Below, piece after piece: positions 53,086-63,858 of a DNA stretch of 64,000 nucleotides. The notes under the pieces are model-generated. The model searched no databases and was not told the origin of the DNA. It was given only the letters and a program-made list of their open reading frames with translations. Source of the stretch: Populus alba (taxonomy: Eukaryota > Streptophyta > Magnoliopsida > Malpighiales > Salicaceae); the NCBI RefSeq assembly GCF_005239225.2, contig NC_133294.1, forward strand, positions 17,125,631-17,189,630, written 5' to 3'. A program made the position numbers and the translations under genes. Every line of letters starts with the position of its first letter. The stretch's first letter is position 1.

Positions 53086-54300
53086 GTTCAAAGGAGGTTT
53101 AGATAAAGACCGTCAATCAGTGGCTCAAACGGTTAGAGTGGCAGTAGTGGTACTCAGAGTTTAGTTCAGATTGCACCTCGTAGTTCATTTGTTTCACCTA
53201 GGGATAGTTCTTCATGTCAGCACTGTGGAGAAGGTCATACTAGTGCAAAGTGCTACAGAAGAACTGAGGCTTGTTTTAGTTGTGGCTAGATAGGTCATAA
53301 GATCAGAGAGTGTCCGAGGAGATAGTTGTCCATTTCGGGGTTATCTGCTTCAGTCCAGCATCCTATTTAGACACCATTGACGAGCTAGTTTGTGGTTCAT
53401 GGGGGTAGAGGTTTTGGTGGCCATGGTCAGAGAGGTCGGGGTGTAGGTGATAGAAGTCAGATACAACAGGGTCAGGGGCATGCCAGAGTTTTTTCCTTGA
53501 CTCGGTAGGATGCTCAGGCATCCAACACAGTTGTTTCATATATTCTTCTTGTTTGCTCTTTTGAAGCAAAAGTTTTGTTTGATACGAGTGTAACTCATTC
53601 ATTTGTGTCTCCATATTTTTCCATGAGGTTAGATAAACAACCAATCTTTTTAAAATCCCTAATTTCAGTTTCTACTCCCTTAAATGAATTAATATTAGTG
53701 AAGTATGTGTATCTGGATTGTGAAATAGAGATTGGAGATAAGATCTTTATGGGAGACTTAAATATCTTTGATATGGTTGATTTTGATGTGATTTTGGGAA
53801 TGGATTGGTTGGCAAAGCATAAGGCTTTCAGTAGATTTGTTGGGGTAAGAAAAATAATGTTTGATCTAGATGAAGAAGTTGGGTTAGTATTTCAAGGAGA
53901 TAAGATTGGATCTCCATCAATTATGTTGTCGGTTATCTCGAGGAAAATGGCCCGAAAAGGGGTACAGTGCTACCTAGCATATATAATGGATGTAGAGAAA
54001 GAAGTTCCTCAATTCGACCAAGTCCCTATAGTAAGGGAGTTTATCGATGTCTTTCCCGATGACTTACCTGGATTGCCTTTGTATAGGGAGATTGAGTTTT
54101 GTATTGATTTGGTTTCAGGTACCGAACCAATATCAATGGCACCATATAGAATGGCGCCAGCAGAATTGAGGGAGCTAAAGGAGCAACTGCAGGATTTGTT
54201 GGATAAAAAGTTTATCCGACCAAATATGTCCCCTTGGGGAGCCCTAGTGTTGTTTGTGAACAAGAAAGATGGGTCATTGAGGTTGTGTTATAGATTATAG
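53086..54300 (+). pseudogene. Gypsy zinc knuckle-protease-reverse transcriptase start, remnant
   Basis: The Gag frame continues without indel. Two CCHC-type zinc knuckles lie at about 53215-53320, the protease at about 53570 (active site reads DTSVTHSF where DTG is usual), and the N-terminal reverse transcriptase with EFIDVFPDDLPGLP and VNKKDGSLRLC. Stops TAG at 53083, 53134, 53287, 53323, 53368, 53386 and 53506 and TAA at 53104 fall in this frame. The region ends just before the TRIM insertion. Confidence 0.85.
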
Positions 54301-54342
54301 GCAGCTGAATCGGAGTGACAATTTCAAAAATGGATACCTACT

Positions 54343-54811
54343 TGTAAGAATCCCACATCGAAAGCGAGCGTCCAGAGCCAGTGGCCTTATAAGTGCATGC
54401 TCACCTTGACTAGTAAGACGCGTTTTTTGGGGCCATGCGTTGGCTACTAACGAACAAACCCGTGAGGGGACCTGGGTGGAAGCCCGAGAAATGGGTGGAC
54501 TGGGAGGCCCAAAAGCGGACAATATCTTGCAAGTGAGGTGGGGTGTTACATTTGGTATCAGAGCCGAGGACGACTCGTCTTAAGGTGGGGGGATTGTAAG
54601 ATCCCACATCGGGAAAGCAGAGCGTCCAGAGCCAGGGCCTTTATAAGTGCCATGCTCAACCGTTGACTAGTAAGACGACTCGTTTTGGGGCCATGCGTGG
54701 CTTGCCAAGATACAAAACCTGTGCGGGGGACTTGGTGGAAGCCCGGGAATGGGTGGACTGGGAGGCCCAAAGCGGAACAATATCTTGCTAAGGTGAGATG
54801 AGGTGTTTACA
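54343..54811 (+). mobile_element. TRIM (terminal-repeat retrotransposon in miniature), 469 bp, nested in gypsy pol
   Basis: LTRs at 54343-54550 (208 bp) and 54595-54811 (217 bp) both begin TGTAAGA(A)TCCCACATCG and end in TTACA. The 44 bp between them contain little more than a primer-binding site TGGTATCAGAGCC (54553-54565) and a polypurine tract AAGGTGGGGGGAT. The flanks CCTAC (54337-54341) and CCTAT (54812-54816) suggest an imperfect 5-bp target duplication within the YPLP region of reverse transcriptase. No coding capacity; it would need enzymes from another element. Confidence 0.85.
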
Positions 54812-56504
54812 CCTATTCCCTTCGCATAGATGAATTTTTTTGACCAATTACAGGGAAGCTCAATTTCTTTTCTAAGATCGATCTTCGATTTTGGCGTTAT
54901 CATCCAGTTAGAGGATTAGGGAGGCAGACATTTCAAAAGACAGCTTTAGTAACTTGGTAATGGTCATTATGAGTTTTTTAGTGATGTCTTTTGGGTTGAT
55001 GGAATGTAACCAACAACTTTTATGGATTTGATGAATAATGTGTTTTGGCCAATTTATTGAATCGAATTTTGTGATAGTTTTGTTGAATGATATTTTGGTG
55101 TATTCAAGGGTCTAGAAGGGGAGCATGAGCCAAACATTTGAGAATGATGCTTCAAACTGCTGCGAGATCGTTAGTTGTAATGGTGCAAGTTCTTAAAAGA
55201 AGTGAGTTTTGTTGGAGAGTTATTAGCATTATCTTGGGGCATCTAGTGTCAAGGAATGGGATTGAGGGTGAATCCTTAGAAGATTTGAAGCAGATTAAGT
55301 AGTGGCTTAGGCCTACTTCGGCTACAAGAGATTAGAAGTTTCGTTAGGTTTGGTCGCGCTTACTATCGGAGGTTTGTGGAGAACTTTTCTTGAATTTTTG
55401 CACCCTTGACTAAGTTAACGCAGAAAAATGTTAAGCTTCAGTGGTCTGAAAGCTTGTGAGAAATAAGTTTTCTTAAAGGTTGAAAGAGAGATTAACTTAC
55501 AGCGCTTATTCTTAGTAGTACCATTAGTTCTGGTGGTTACACAGGTGTATAGTGATGCTTCGAGAGTGGGGGTTAGGATGTGTTCTAATGCAACATTGCA
55601 AGTTATTACCTATGCTTCACAACAAGCTGAAGAAGCATGAACAAAACTATCCTACACATTGATTTAGAAGATGGCAACTGTAATTTTTGCTTTTGAAAGA
55701 TTTTTGGAGGCACTCACTAAGTGTATGGTGAAACTTGTGAGATCTTACAGATCACAAGAGGTTTGAAATACATCTTTCAGCAGAGGGAATCTAAACCTGA
55801 GGCAGAGGAGATGGATTGAACTGACTGAACGGATTAGATATGATTGTACCATAACAGTAGCCACCCGAGTAGGGCAAATGTTAGTTTGCCGATGCTTTGA
55901 GTAGAAAATCATCAGGGAGCTTAGCTCATATTCAGAAGGTAAGAAGACCTCTGATTAGGGAGTTACATGAGTTAGTGGATGAAGGAGTCAGATTTGATCT
56001 TAGTGAAGCTGGAGCAATGATTGCTCATTTTCAGGTTAAGTCAGATTTGTTTGATAAGATAAAAGTAGCTTAGAAGAAAGATGATTCACTACTCAGGATT
56101 TAGAAATGAGGTTAAGCAGGGTAAGGCTTGTAGGTTTTTGTGATAGGTGATGATGATGTATTGAGATATAGGGATAGGCTTTGTGTACCTGATGTTGATG
56201 ATTTGAGGAGAGAATTGATGGTAGAGGCACATCAGACAGTTTACACAATGCATCCAAGTTCCACCAAGATGTATAACGACCTTAAGGTGTGTTATTAGTG
56301 GAATAGGATGAAGGCTGATGTAGCAAATTTTGTTTGTAAGTGTTTGACCTGTCAGAGGGTAAAGAGTAAACACTAGAAACCTCCTGGATTGTTGCAACCA
56401 TTGTTGATTCCAGATGGAAATGGGAAAGGATCACAATGGACTTTGTGACAGGATTGCCTAAGAGCCAAGAGGGTTATGATTCGATATGAGTTATTGTTGA
56501 TAGG
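54812..56504 (+). pseudogene. Gypsy reverse transcriptase-RNase H remnant, heavily decayed
   Basis: After the TRIM, traces of reverse transcriptase (DQLQG, FSKIDL-like, YEFF) and RNase H/linker (THHLHPGSTKMY-type segment near 56230-56300) are seen in changing frames with many stops. No usable reading frame remains. Confidence 0.6.
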
Positions 56505-57400
56505 TTGACAAAATCAGCCCATTTTCTGTTAGTTAAGATTACTTATGGATATGCAAAGTTGGCGGAATTATTTATTAATAAGATTGTACGGTTCATTGGA
56601 GTGCCAATCTCGATAGTGTCAGATAGAGGTCCACAGTTTACATCGCGGTTTTGGGTGAAATTCCAAGAGGCTATGGGTAGTAAAGTGCAGTTGAGTACAA
56701 CTTTTCACCCTCAGACCGATGGTCAGTCTAAGAGGACTATTCAGATTTTGGAGGATATGTTAAGGGCTTGTGTTATGGATTTTGGAGTTGGTTGGAGTAT
56801 GTTCCTATCATTAGTGGAATTTGCTTACAACAACAGTTATCAAGCTAGCATAGAGATGACACCTTATGAGGCTTTGTATGGTCAGAAGTGTAGATGACCA
56901 GTTTGTTGGTTTGAGGTTGGTGAGAAGAGGCTAATGGGATCGAAGTTGATTCAGGTTACCTTAGAGAAGATAGAGGTAATTAGAAAGAAGCTTCAAGTAG
57001 CTCAAAGTAGACAGAAGAGTTACGTGGATATAAGGAGGCGTGACTTAGAGTTTTCAGTGGGTGATTGTGTGTTCTTAAAAGTATCACTGACAAAAGGAGT
57101 ATTCAGGTTTGGGAAGAAAGACAAGTTAAGTCCTCGATTCATTGGACCATATGAGATTCTAGAGAGAGTTGGGCAGTTGCTTATAGGTTAAGTATTACCA
57201 CAAACTTGCCTGCTATTTCATCCAGTATTCATGTTTCCATGCTAAGGAAGTATAATGTCAGATCCATCATATGTGTTAGAGGTTCATCCCATTGAATTGA
57301 GAGATGATATGGTTTATGAGGTGCAACCTGAAGCTGTAATTGACCGACAAGTGAGGAAGCTTAGGTCGAAGGATATAGCTTCAGTGAAGGTGAAATAAAA
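56505..57400 (+). pseudogene. Gypsy integrase and C-terminal remnant
   Basis: An open run of 130 codons (56505-56897) covers the integrase core with SDRGPQFTSRFW and FHPQTDGQSKRTIQ, including the second Asp and the region of the final Glu, then AYNNSYQASIEMTPYEALYG. A TGA interrupts at 56895-56897. The next open piece (56934-57191) has the chromodomain-side motif DRPDLEF-like and KLSPRFIGPYEI. Ends in sequence close to the 3' LTR remnant, so the terminal part is deleted. Confidence 0.8.
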
Positions 57401-57483
57401 AGGTCATTCACGTGCCTATGTGCCGGTCATGGATCCGGGATTCGGTCGTGATAAAAATAAAAAAACTTAATGTTTTCTGTTAA

Positions 57484-57515
57484 TTTCCAAGTGCCATAAC
57501 TTGTTAATGAGAGTG
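57484..57515 (-). pseudogene. Start-codon relic of an S-domain kinase
   Basis: On the - strand CTCATTAACAAGTT ATGGCACTTGGAAA matches the leader and first five codons (MALGN) of the kinase gene whose start is at 49480, then diverges at once into a stop. The ATG is at 57495-57497. It lies 30 bp beyond the gypsy element, and shows that a further kinase 5' end once stood here. Confidence 0.65.
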
Positions 57516-58657
57516 TTTATGTCATATTGTTAATGACATTAAACATGTTATATCTAGATTGACCTTCCTTTTGAGCTCTAGTCGATCCCCCGCTCCAAAC
57601 TTAACATTGATTGACCTTTCCGGTGCTACCTAGACGTGCATTCTTATTTAAAGTAAGCTGTATTCTTAGTCTAATGCTGGACTGTTCATGTAATATTTAA
57701 GTAAGCTATGTTCTTGGTCTGTGTTGATTGTGCATATATATTTAATGGGTGCTGATTAAATTACCTTACTAACTTTAAAATGCCAATGAATTTTCTCCAT
57801 ATTTTAATTTTGGCCCTCCACTTTAATTTTATCTTTCTAATTCAATTGAAAAACTTCTTCACATAAATTACGCAAGATAGTATCAAAATCAAAAAAAAAA
57901 AAAAAATATGGGGATGAAATTGAAAAAAAAATGAGAAAAAAGAGGTGATTCTCCCTCTTTTTTTTTTTTTTTTGCATTTCCCTCCTCTTCTTCTTCTTCT
58001 TCTTCTTCTTTCATTTGCTTTTCTTAATTTCATTCTTTAACACTTGCCTGATTTAGAATTCATTTTTATAAATTGTTTCGATTTATTTTTTTATGAAGTT
58101 ATCATAATCTCAAATAAATATCTTGACATTTGGTTTGTGCTCGATTTTACAAAACTCTATTTTTGTTGTGTATTATTAAGTAAAAAATAATTAAAAAATA
58201 AAGCTTTAATCTTAGTGGAGGTCATTAACTTGATTGTGAATTTGGCATGTTAACCTTGAAGTCAAGGTCAATCCAGTATCTAACCATTTCAGTAATAAAA
58301 AATAAAAGATTTCAAAATTAACCTATTGATTAGATTAAATTTAATAATAATATCAAATAATTTTATATAGTATACATTCATTTTTTTTTAAATTTAAGTT
58401 GTCCTTTCTAAATTATTAATGTTTTTTTTATTATTATAATTGAGATTTTTTATAAAAGCTAGTCCAACAAGACTTGGCTAACAAATAAAAAAAAATTTGC
58501 GTCAATATATAAAGAAAAGAAGGAAACAAAGAAAATAAATCTCTGTCCAAGACTGAAAACTAAAAAATATGACTGTTTGTCTGTTATAAGATATCTTCGG
58601 ACCCTGGATTTCTTGTATAAAAAAAAATTATTGTTTGTAGAACTTAACTGTGGATTT
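57516..58657. other. Intergenic AT-rich stretch with TTC repeat
   Basis: Contains a (TTC)n run at about 57985-58010 beside T and A tracts. No coding content recognised. Confidence 0.6.
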
Positions 58658-58699
58658 TTAACTTTTATATGGTCTAATTGGAATTTTCATGGAATCCTT

Positions 58700-59255
58700 T
58701 ATCGACCGTAGACCATCCAGTTGATAAAGAGTTAGGCAATTTCTAGGAAATAAGCTATTTCTACAACTCAAGTGTGGAACAGCAGTTGACAAGTCAAAAG
58801 ACCTTGCTGTTTCATTATCAACAGGGAAACTTCGCCATAAAATGATTCCCTTGCAAGACTGGATTCCCATCGTCTCAAACCTGTGCAATGGAGTTTCTGA
58901 CTCTATTTGAAACATTTGATGAGCAAAGAATCTCTTTATGACCATTCAAAACTACAAGATTTCCATCTTCAGATATCCTCACCGCACCCGAAGAATCAGC
59001 GATTGGGTTGTTTCTGTTGGGAACCCATTCTGGTTTCGTTGCAGAAACATTATTGTCCCATATTCCAACATTGCGATTTGTCAAATTAACAGGGCTGAAA
59101 AATCCCATTTCAAAGATATTGCCTGCGGAGACAGTTTCAGGATCTTTGATGGGTTGAGATGATGTTATCGTCTCTGTTGCAGCATCATAAACTGAAGAAA
59201 AGCAGGACGGAATGAGAATTAGGGCTCCTACAATTCTGCAGTTGCCAATCCCCAT
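58700..59255 (-). pseudogene. 5' stub of an S-domain receptor kinase (signal peptide and lectin domain only)
   Basis: Begins MGIGNC, then a hydrophobic leader, TSSQPIKDPETVSAGN, FEMGFFSPVNLTN, VPNRNNPIADSSGA and DGNLVVLNGHKE: the first ~125 residues of the lectin exon (58875-59255), close in sequence to the gene starting at 49480. The usual WVANR is changed to WVPNR. Below 58875 the frame shifts and homology fades; S-domain, membrane and kinase exons are missing. Its ATG is only 334 bp past the end of the next kinase copy (59590), a head-to-tail spacing. Confidence 0.8.
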
Positions 59256-59978
59256 AACTTTTATCTACATCTGCTGAGCTTCCATCTTGGTTACAGGACA
59301 TTACCGTTGCAGATTGCGTGGCAGTAACTTCTTCTTCTGTTGAGAAAGATTAACGTTTTTTTTTTTGGGTAAATGAAAACACATCATTTCTTAAAGGAGG
59401 AGGTACATAAGCCATCATTCCGAACATTTTTTGAAGAAACAGCATTAAGATGGAGAGGACGGCCATTCTGAGTTTTCCTCAGAGTAGTAGATATTTTCTT
59501 AAGTCATACCCAGCAATGTAATGTTGTATAAAATTTTACAATGATAAAATATATTAATATCTTATAGAAAAGTAAACTTGTTCTGAACTCTATCGGCCGT
59601 TAAGATCAGAAATCGTCACATTGTTAATGGAATTTATCTTTTGGTTCTGTGTAATGGACTCTGTATCCGAGTAACTCTGCCTTTCAACAAATGCTGGTTT
59701 CTTTGGAGGAGGAAGATCCACAATTTCACTATTTAGCATGGAAGTGATGGTAGACACTGCCGGTCTGTCTTTCGCCACTTCTTGCACACACAACAGACCA
59801 ATCTGTATGCATCGGAATATCTCCACCTGAAAACATGGATCTGATATTGCAGGATCGACCACAGCTGTAATGTCACCTTCATTCCACAGTTTCCAAGCCT
59901 GAAAATATAAAAATCCATCCAAGTAAGAGTTTGCAAGTTTAATAGTATCAGAAATTGAAAGGAGCTTTGCAGATATAT

Positions 59979-62016
59979 TGTGATGTTTTGTATTAAAAGG
60001 AATGAGAAAAGGCAACAAAGCCCTTGGTGGCTTAAAGAGAGGGTATAAATGATTGAGGGGTAGTGTGGTAATTGACCAATGGTTGATAAATATAAATAAG
60101 AAAAAAAAAAAAAAAAAAAGGATGATCTGATTTTGAGAGAAAGAGAGCTACGGGAGAGATAAGGGAAAGAGGAAGAAGAAGAAAAGAAAGGAGAGAAGGA
60201 GAGGAAGGAGAAGAGAAGTAGAGGAAATAAGTAAAAAGGTAAGATTTATAGTTTTAAGTGTATAATATGTTAAATTTCGGTTTGATTAATTTTGAGAGTT
60301 TTGAAGTTTGTATTTTGAGTTAATTGATGAATTAATTTGAAGGTTAGGAGTTGATTATTGTGGGTATTTAATGAATTAGTTGATTTTGAGAGATTAAATT
60401 GAAAAATAATGATTTTGAGTTATGATTTTGCTTAAATGGTGAAATTGTGTTAGAAATCAGGGGATAACAGTAGGTGATCTGTTGAAATTCTGGGTTTGAG
60501 GTTGAAGATGACGAAAATTCAGTTTAGTCCCTCAATTTACGGAAATTGCAGTTTAGTCCCCAAACTTTGGAAATTTTACAGATTGGTCCCTGGGACATAA
60601 ATTGAGGTTCTGAACAGAACTGAGGATGATTTAAGGGCAAAATTCCAGTATAATTGATATTTTCAGTTTGGTCCTCCAAGTTGACAAATTACGATTTGAC
60701 CCCTAATATTTTGATAAAATCACATTTTGGACCTTGGGGTATAATTCAAGATTCTGGACAAAGATAAGGGCGAATTATGGATAAATTTCAGTATGGTCAT
60801 GTATTTACAATTCGGTCCTCAATTTTGGTAAAATTGTCGTTTTAGTCCCTAAACTCGGGAGATTAAGCCCAATTTATTTTATGCATTGGTATCTTTTGTT
60901 TGATTTGTTTTGAGTATATTTCATATATTTATTGTAGGTTTTCCTAACGATCCTTAATCGGTTTTTCGGGTCTTTCGTCCGACATTCCTTTAGTTCTATA
61001 TTTTTCCGGGTGAGTGGAATAATCTTTAATATGCATATAATATAAATAAGTATGTATGTTGATTATACAATGAGTACAACTAGTAAATTTCTTGAATATT
61101 TATATATGTTTGCTTTATTTTCCGAGTACTAATTTATTATTGAATTTTCACTCGCAATCTGTTAAAGTAAATTCTATTTGATATGATATACGTTTCTTTG
61201 ATGATTATGTGAATATTTGTTATGCCTTGATATGGGACTTGTCAGTACTCCATGCTAACGGAGAATAGTTAGCCTGTGTGCACATAGTATTCTGTTACCT
61301 AGCTGGTGAGAGAGGCATCAGCCTGTGGCGATTGATCATCCCACAGTGGTCACGACGGGTGTCATCTGGTCACCGACGGGTGTCATCTGGTCACCTTCGG
61401 GTGTCATCTGGTCACCTTCGGTGTCATCTGATCTCTGACATGTAATCCACTAACGTTATAATAATATGTTACGTTATGATAACTATATGTTACGTTATGA
61501 TAATATGTTTAGTAATATATGTATATGTATATGTATATGTATATAAGATAAATCATCTTACAACTTATTAATATCCTGAATATCTAAAATGTATATTAAA
61601 TTGTATTCCTCACTGAGTTGGTTGAACTCACCTCTCATTTTAAATATTATTTCAGGTTCTTAGTTTCTGGGCCTTTGTTCAGTGTTTCCGCTTCTTCAGT
61701 TCTGGTCGTAATGCTTGCTGTTCGCGAGGTTTTCCTTCAGTTTTGATTTGATGTCTTAGACGCTCCAACTGTTACCTTGTTTTAATTACATTGGATTTGA
61801 CAATGTAATGAGTTATTATGAATTATTATTTTTGTTTTAATAACTATCTTTGTTTCATCAGTATTTGAATAATATAATATTTCTGAATATTATGAGTCGG
61901 CTGCGTATTTTTGAAACAAATTGTTCTTTTGATATGTCGTTCTGAGCTTAGCGTAGGTGAGTGTCTTTCGACACCGCTCCTACGTGCGTCACGGATCGGG
62001 AATTCGGGTCGTGACA
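59979..62016 (+). mobile_element. Solo LTR, 2,038 bp, with perfect TATAT target duplication
   Basis: Begins TGTGATGTTTTG and ends GGGTCGTGACA. TATAT flanks both ends (59974-59978 and 62017-62021), and joining the flanks restores GCAGATATATCTCAGGCAG as in the partner copy near 46706. No internal region remains, so a full element was lost by LTR-LTR recombination. Same family as the LTRs at 49610 and at the left edge of the window. Contains a GA-rich tract (60130-60235) and a four-unit minisatellite (61348-61429). Confidence 0.95.
61348..61429. repeat. Four-unit, 20-21-bp minisatellite in the solo LTR
   Basis: Units at 61348, 61368, 61389 and 61410 of the form GGTCACC(T/G)(T/A)CGGGTGTCATCT. 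The older LTR at 33180-34145 has a single unit at the same place. Confidence 0.9.
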
Positions 62017-63858
62017 TATATCTCAGGCAGGGAGTGGACAGACATACAAATCCCTATAAGACTCAAGAATGCTCATTGTCATAAAAACTAGAGTTCCTTC
62101 TTCCGCTACGATCTCCAGCAACAACACTCCAAAGCTAAATACATCTGATTTCTCTGAAATCTTCTTCATTAAATATTCAGGGGACATATAGCCACTGCAT
62201 GAGGATCACAGATTTCTGAGCTCAAAGTTGCAAAACGGTAAATAGGAGTTAAAATGAAAATGAATAAATATATACTTACTAGGTTCCAACGACCCTGGTA
62301 TATTTACTTGATCTTCATTGCCACAAAAAAATCCTGGCCATTCAAAGTCTGAAATTTGGGATTCAGCTCGTGTCCAATAAGATGTACCTGCTTCAGATCT
62401 CTATGAATTATTCTTAGTCTAGAATCTCTGTGAGGTAAAGAGGACCTCGACAAATCCCGTTAATAATGTCGATCGAAGCGTCTTTCCCAATCTAGGTGTC
62501 CTTTCCTGAGTGAATCTAAGCAAATTGTATCCAGAAAAAATAATGAGAAAACAAGGGCAATGAAAAATGAGTCAAGAAAAGTATTAGCTAAATAAAAAGA
62601 GGGCAGTTGCTCTAACCAAAGAGAAATGCATCCAAGCTTTTATTCGGCAAGTACTCATAAACCAACATCATCTCTTCTCCTTCAACACAGCAACCAAGAA
62701 GACTCACAAGATTCCTGTGTTGGAGTTTTGAAATCACCACAACTTCATTCATGAGCTCTTCAAGCCCTTGACCAGATGTTCTAGAGAGTCTTTTCACAGC
62801 TATTTCCTGTCCATCTGGCAATTTTCCCTACAATGTCATATCAAACGGATAAATAACTATTTGCTCTAAATAACTGTAGAGAACCTTTAGTTCCAGAAGA
62901 ATTACCCTGTATACTGCACCAAAGCCGCCCTGCCCAAGCTTCTTGGATATGTCAAAGTTGTTTGTAGCAGTTTCAAGAATTTTTAATTTGAAGAGTGGTT
63001 CAAGTTTAACTTCCTTGACGTTTTCGGGCAAGTTTCCATCAAAAACTGTTCCTTGTGCTTCTCTCGTTCTGAACGATAAGGTCTCCTCACTTATCAACTT
63101 CCTTTCTGAATTCAAGTGGGAGTGTCGTTATTATTTGTGAATGGTGTTTTCTTTAACTTGTTTAAAATTGTAAAGTTTAGAAGTCCAGTAAGCTAATAAG
63201 ACGTAGCATATTGCCTCTATATGTGTAGCCATCCCACTTCCAAGAAAGAAACACACAGATGCACGATAGCCCATGGCTCCTACAATCACTGACATACTGA
63301 TGATTACTTTCATGTTTCTCTTGTTATCTGCAACTAAAAAATTGTACCTAAGGTTATTTAGCGAAAAAGTAATGGAAATATGAAAAAACTTATCAATGTT
63401 TCCTCAATACAGATACAGAACTTTTTTGGTATGTACACTAGTTTTTGCACACCTGAAAAAACGAAACACTAGTGAATGAAAATTAAAAAATATTATAACA
63501 TTACCAAAGTTCTGTATACGCCAGGCGAATGTTGAGATCTGTCCCTCCTTTCAGAGAACTTTTTGTATATTCAATCAAGTTTCCCTGTCCATTGCCATAC
63601 AGATATAACCATTATAAAATGAAGAAGCGACACAGGAACAATTCCTCAAGCACTCATCTTTGCATTCTTGTTCGGAGGACGGATTTAACCAGTGCTCGGC
63701 AAAGGTTGGCACCTTCATCATCTCTAGCTTCCCAAATCCATCTTCTTTTCCATTCTGTATTCTAATCATTCTGCAAACAATGTCAACCCTAACACAGCCG
63801 CTTAGTCCAGAATTCTTTGTTCCATTATCTGGATTTTTTGCAAACAAACCCTTTTAAA

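Larger units (their letters stand above)
49610..57453 (+). mobile_element. Decayed Ty3/gypsy retrotransposon with nested TRIM and truncated 3' LTR
   Basis: A 5' LTR (49610-51891), primer-binding site TGGTATCAAAGC (51896-51907), Gag, zinc knuckles, protease, reverse transcriptase, integrase and C-terminal remnants occur in gypsy order. The 3' LTR is reduced to its last 40-odd bases (about 57411-57453, GCCTATGTGCCGGTCATGG... ending GTCGTGATA). The left flank is AAAAG and the right flank AAAAT, a possible imperfect target duplication. Many stop codons, but few frame changes in the first half. Confidence 0.85.
59590..63857 (-). pseudogene. Truncated duplicate S-domain receptor kinase, split by a solo LTR
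   Basis: On the - strand: the end of exon 1 from 63857 to about 63504 (PAN domain part, frames broken), exon 2 63215-63333 (membrane segment, indels), exon 3 62906-63105, exon 4 62617-62827, exon 5 about 62280-62515, exon 6 about 62048-62194, exon 7 59590-59898. Exons 3, 4 and 7 are intact in length and frame; exon 7 keeps serine where the partner gene has a stop. Exons 1, 2, 5 and 6 carry multiple one- to three-base losses. The exon 2 donor reads GC instead of GT. The 5' two-thirds of exon 1 is absent. A 2-kb solo LTR sits in intron 6. Not functional as read. Confidence 0.88.
59370..63858. repeat. Segmental duplication, right copy (partner at 46103-48549)
   Basis: Colinear with the left copy apart from a solo LTR (59979-62016) and many one-base indels. 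It ends abruptly at CAAACCCTTTTAAA (63858), where the partner continues into the rest of exon 1 and this copy does not. Confidence 0.85.

Noticed and set aside
54343..54811. Cassandra-type TRIM carrying 5S rRNA sequence.
   Set aside because: The LTR start resembles that group but the 5S internal promoter boxes are not seen.
54295..54903. Four - strand open frames across the TRIM.
   Set aside because: They are antisense to the repeated LTR sequence, overlap each other and show no domain.
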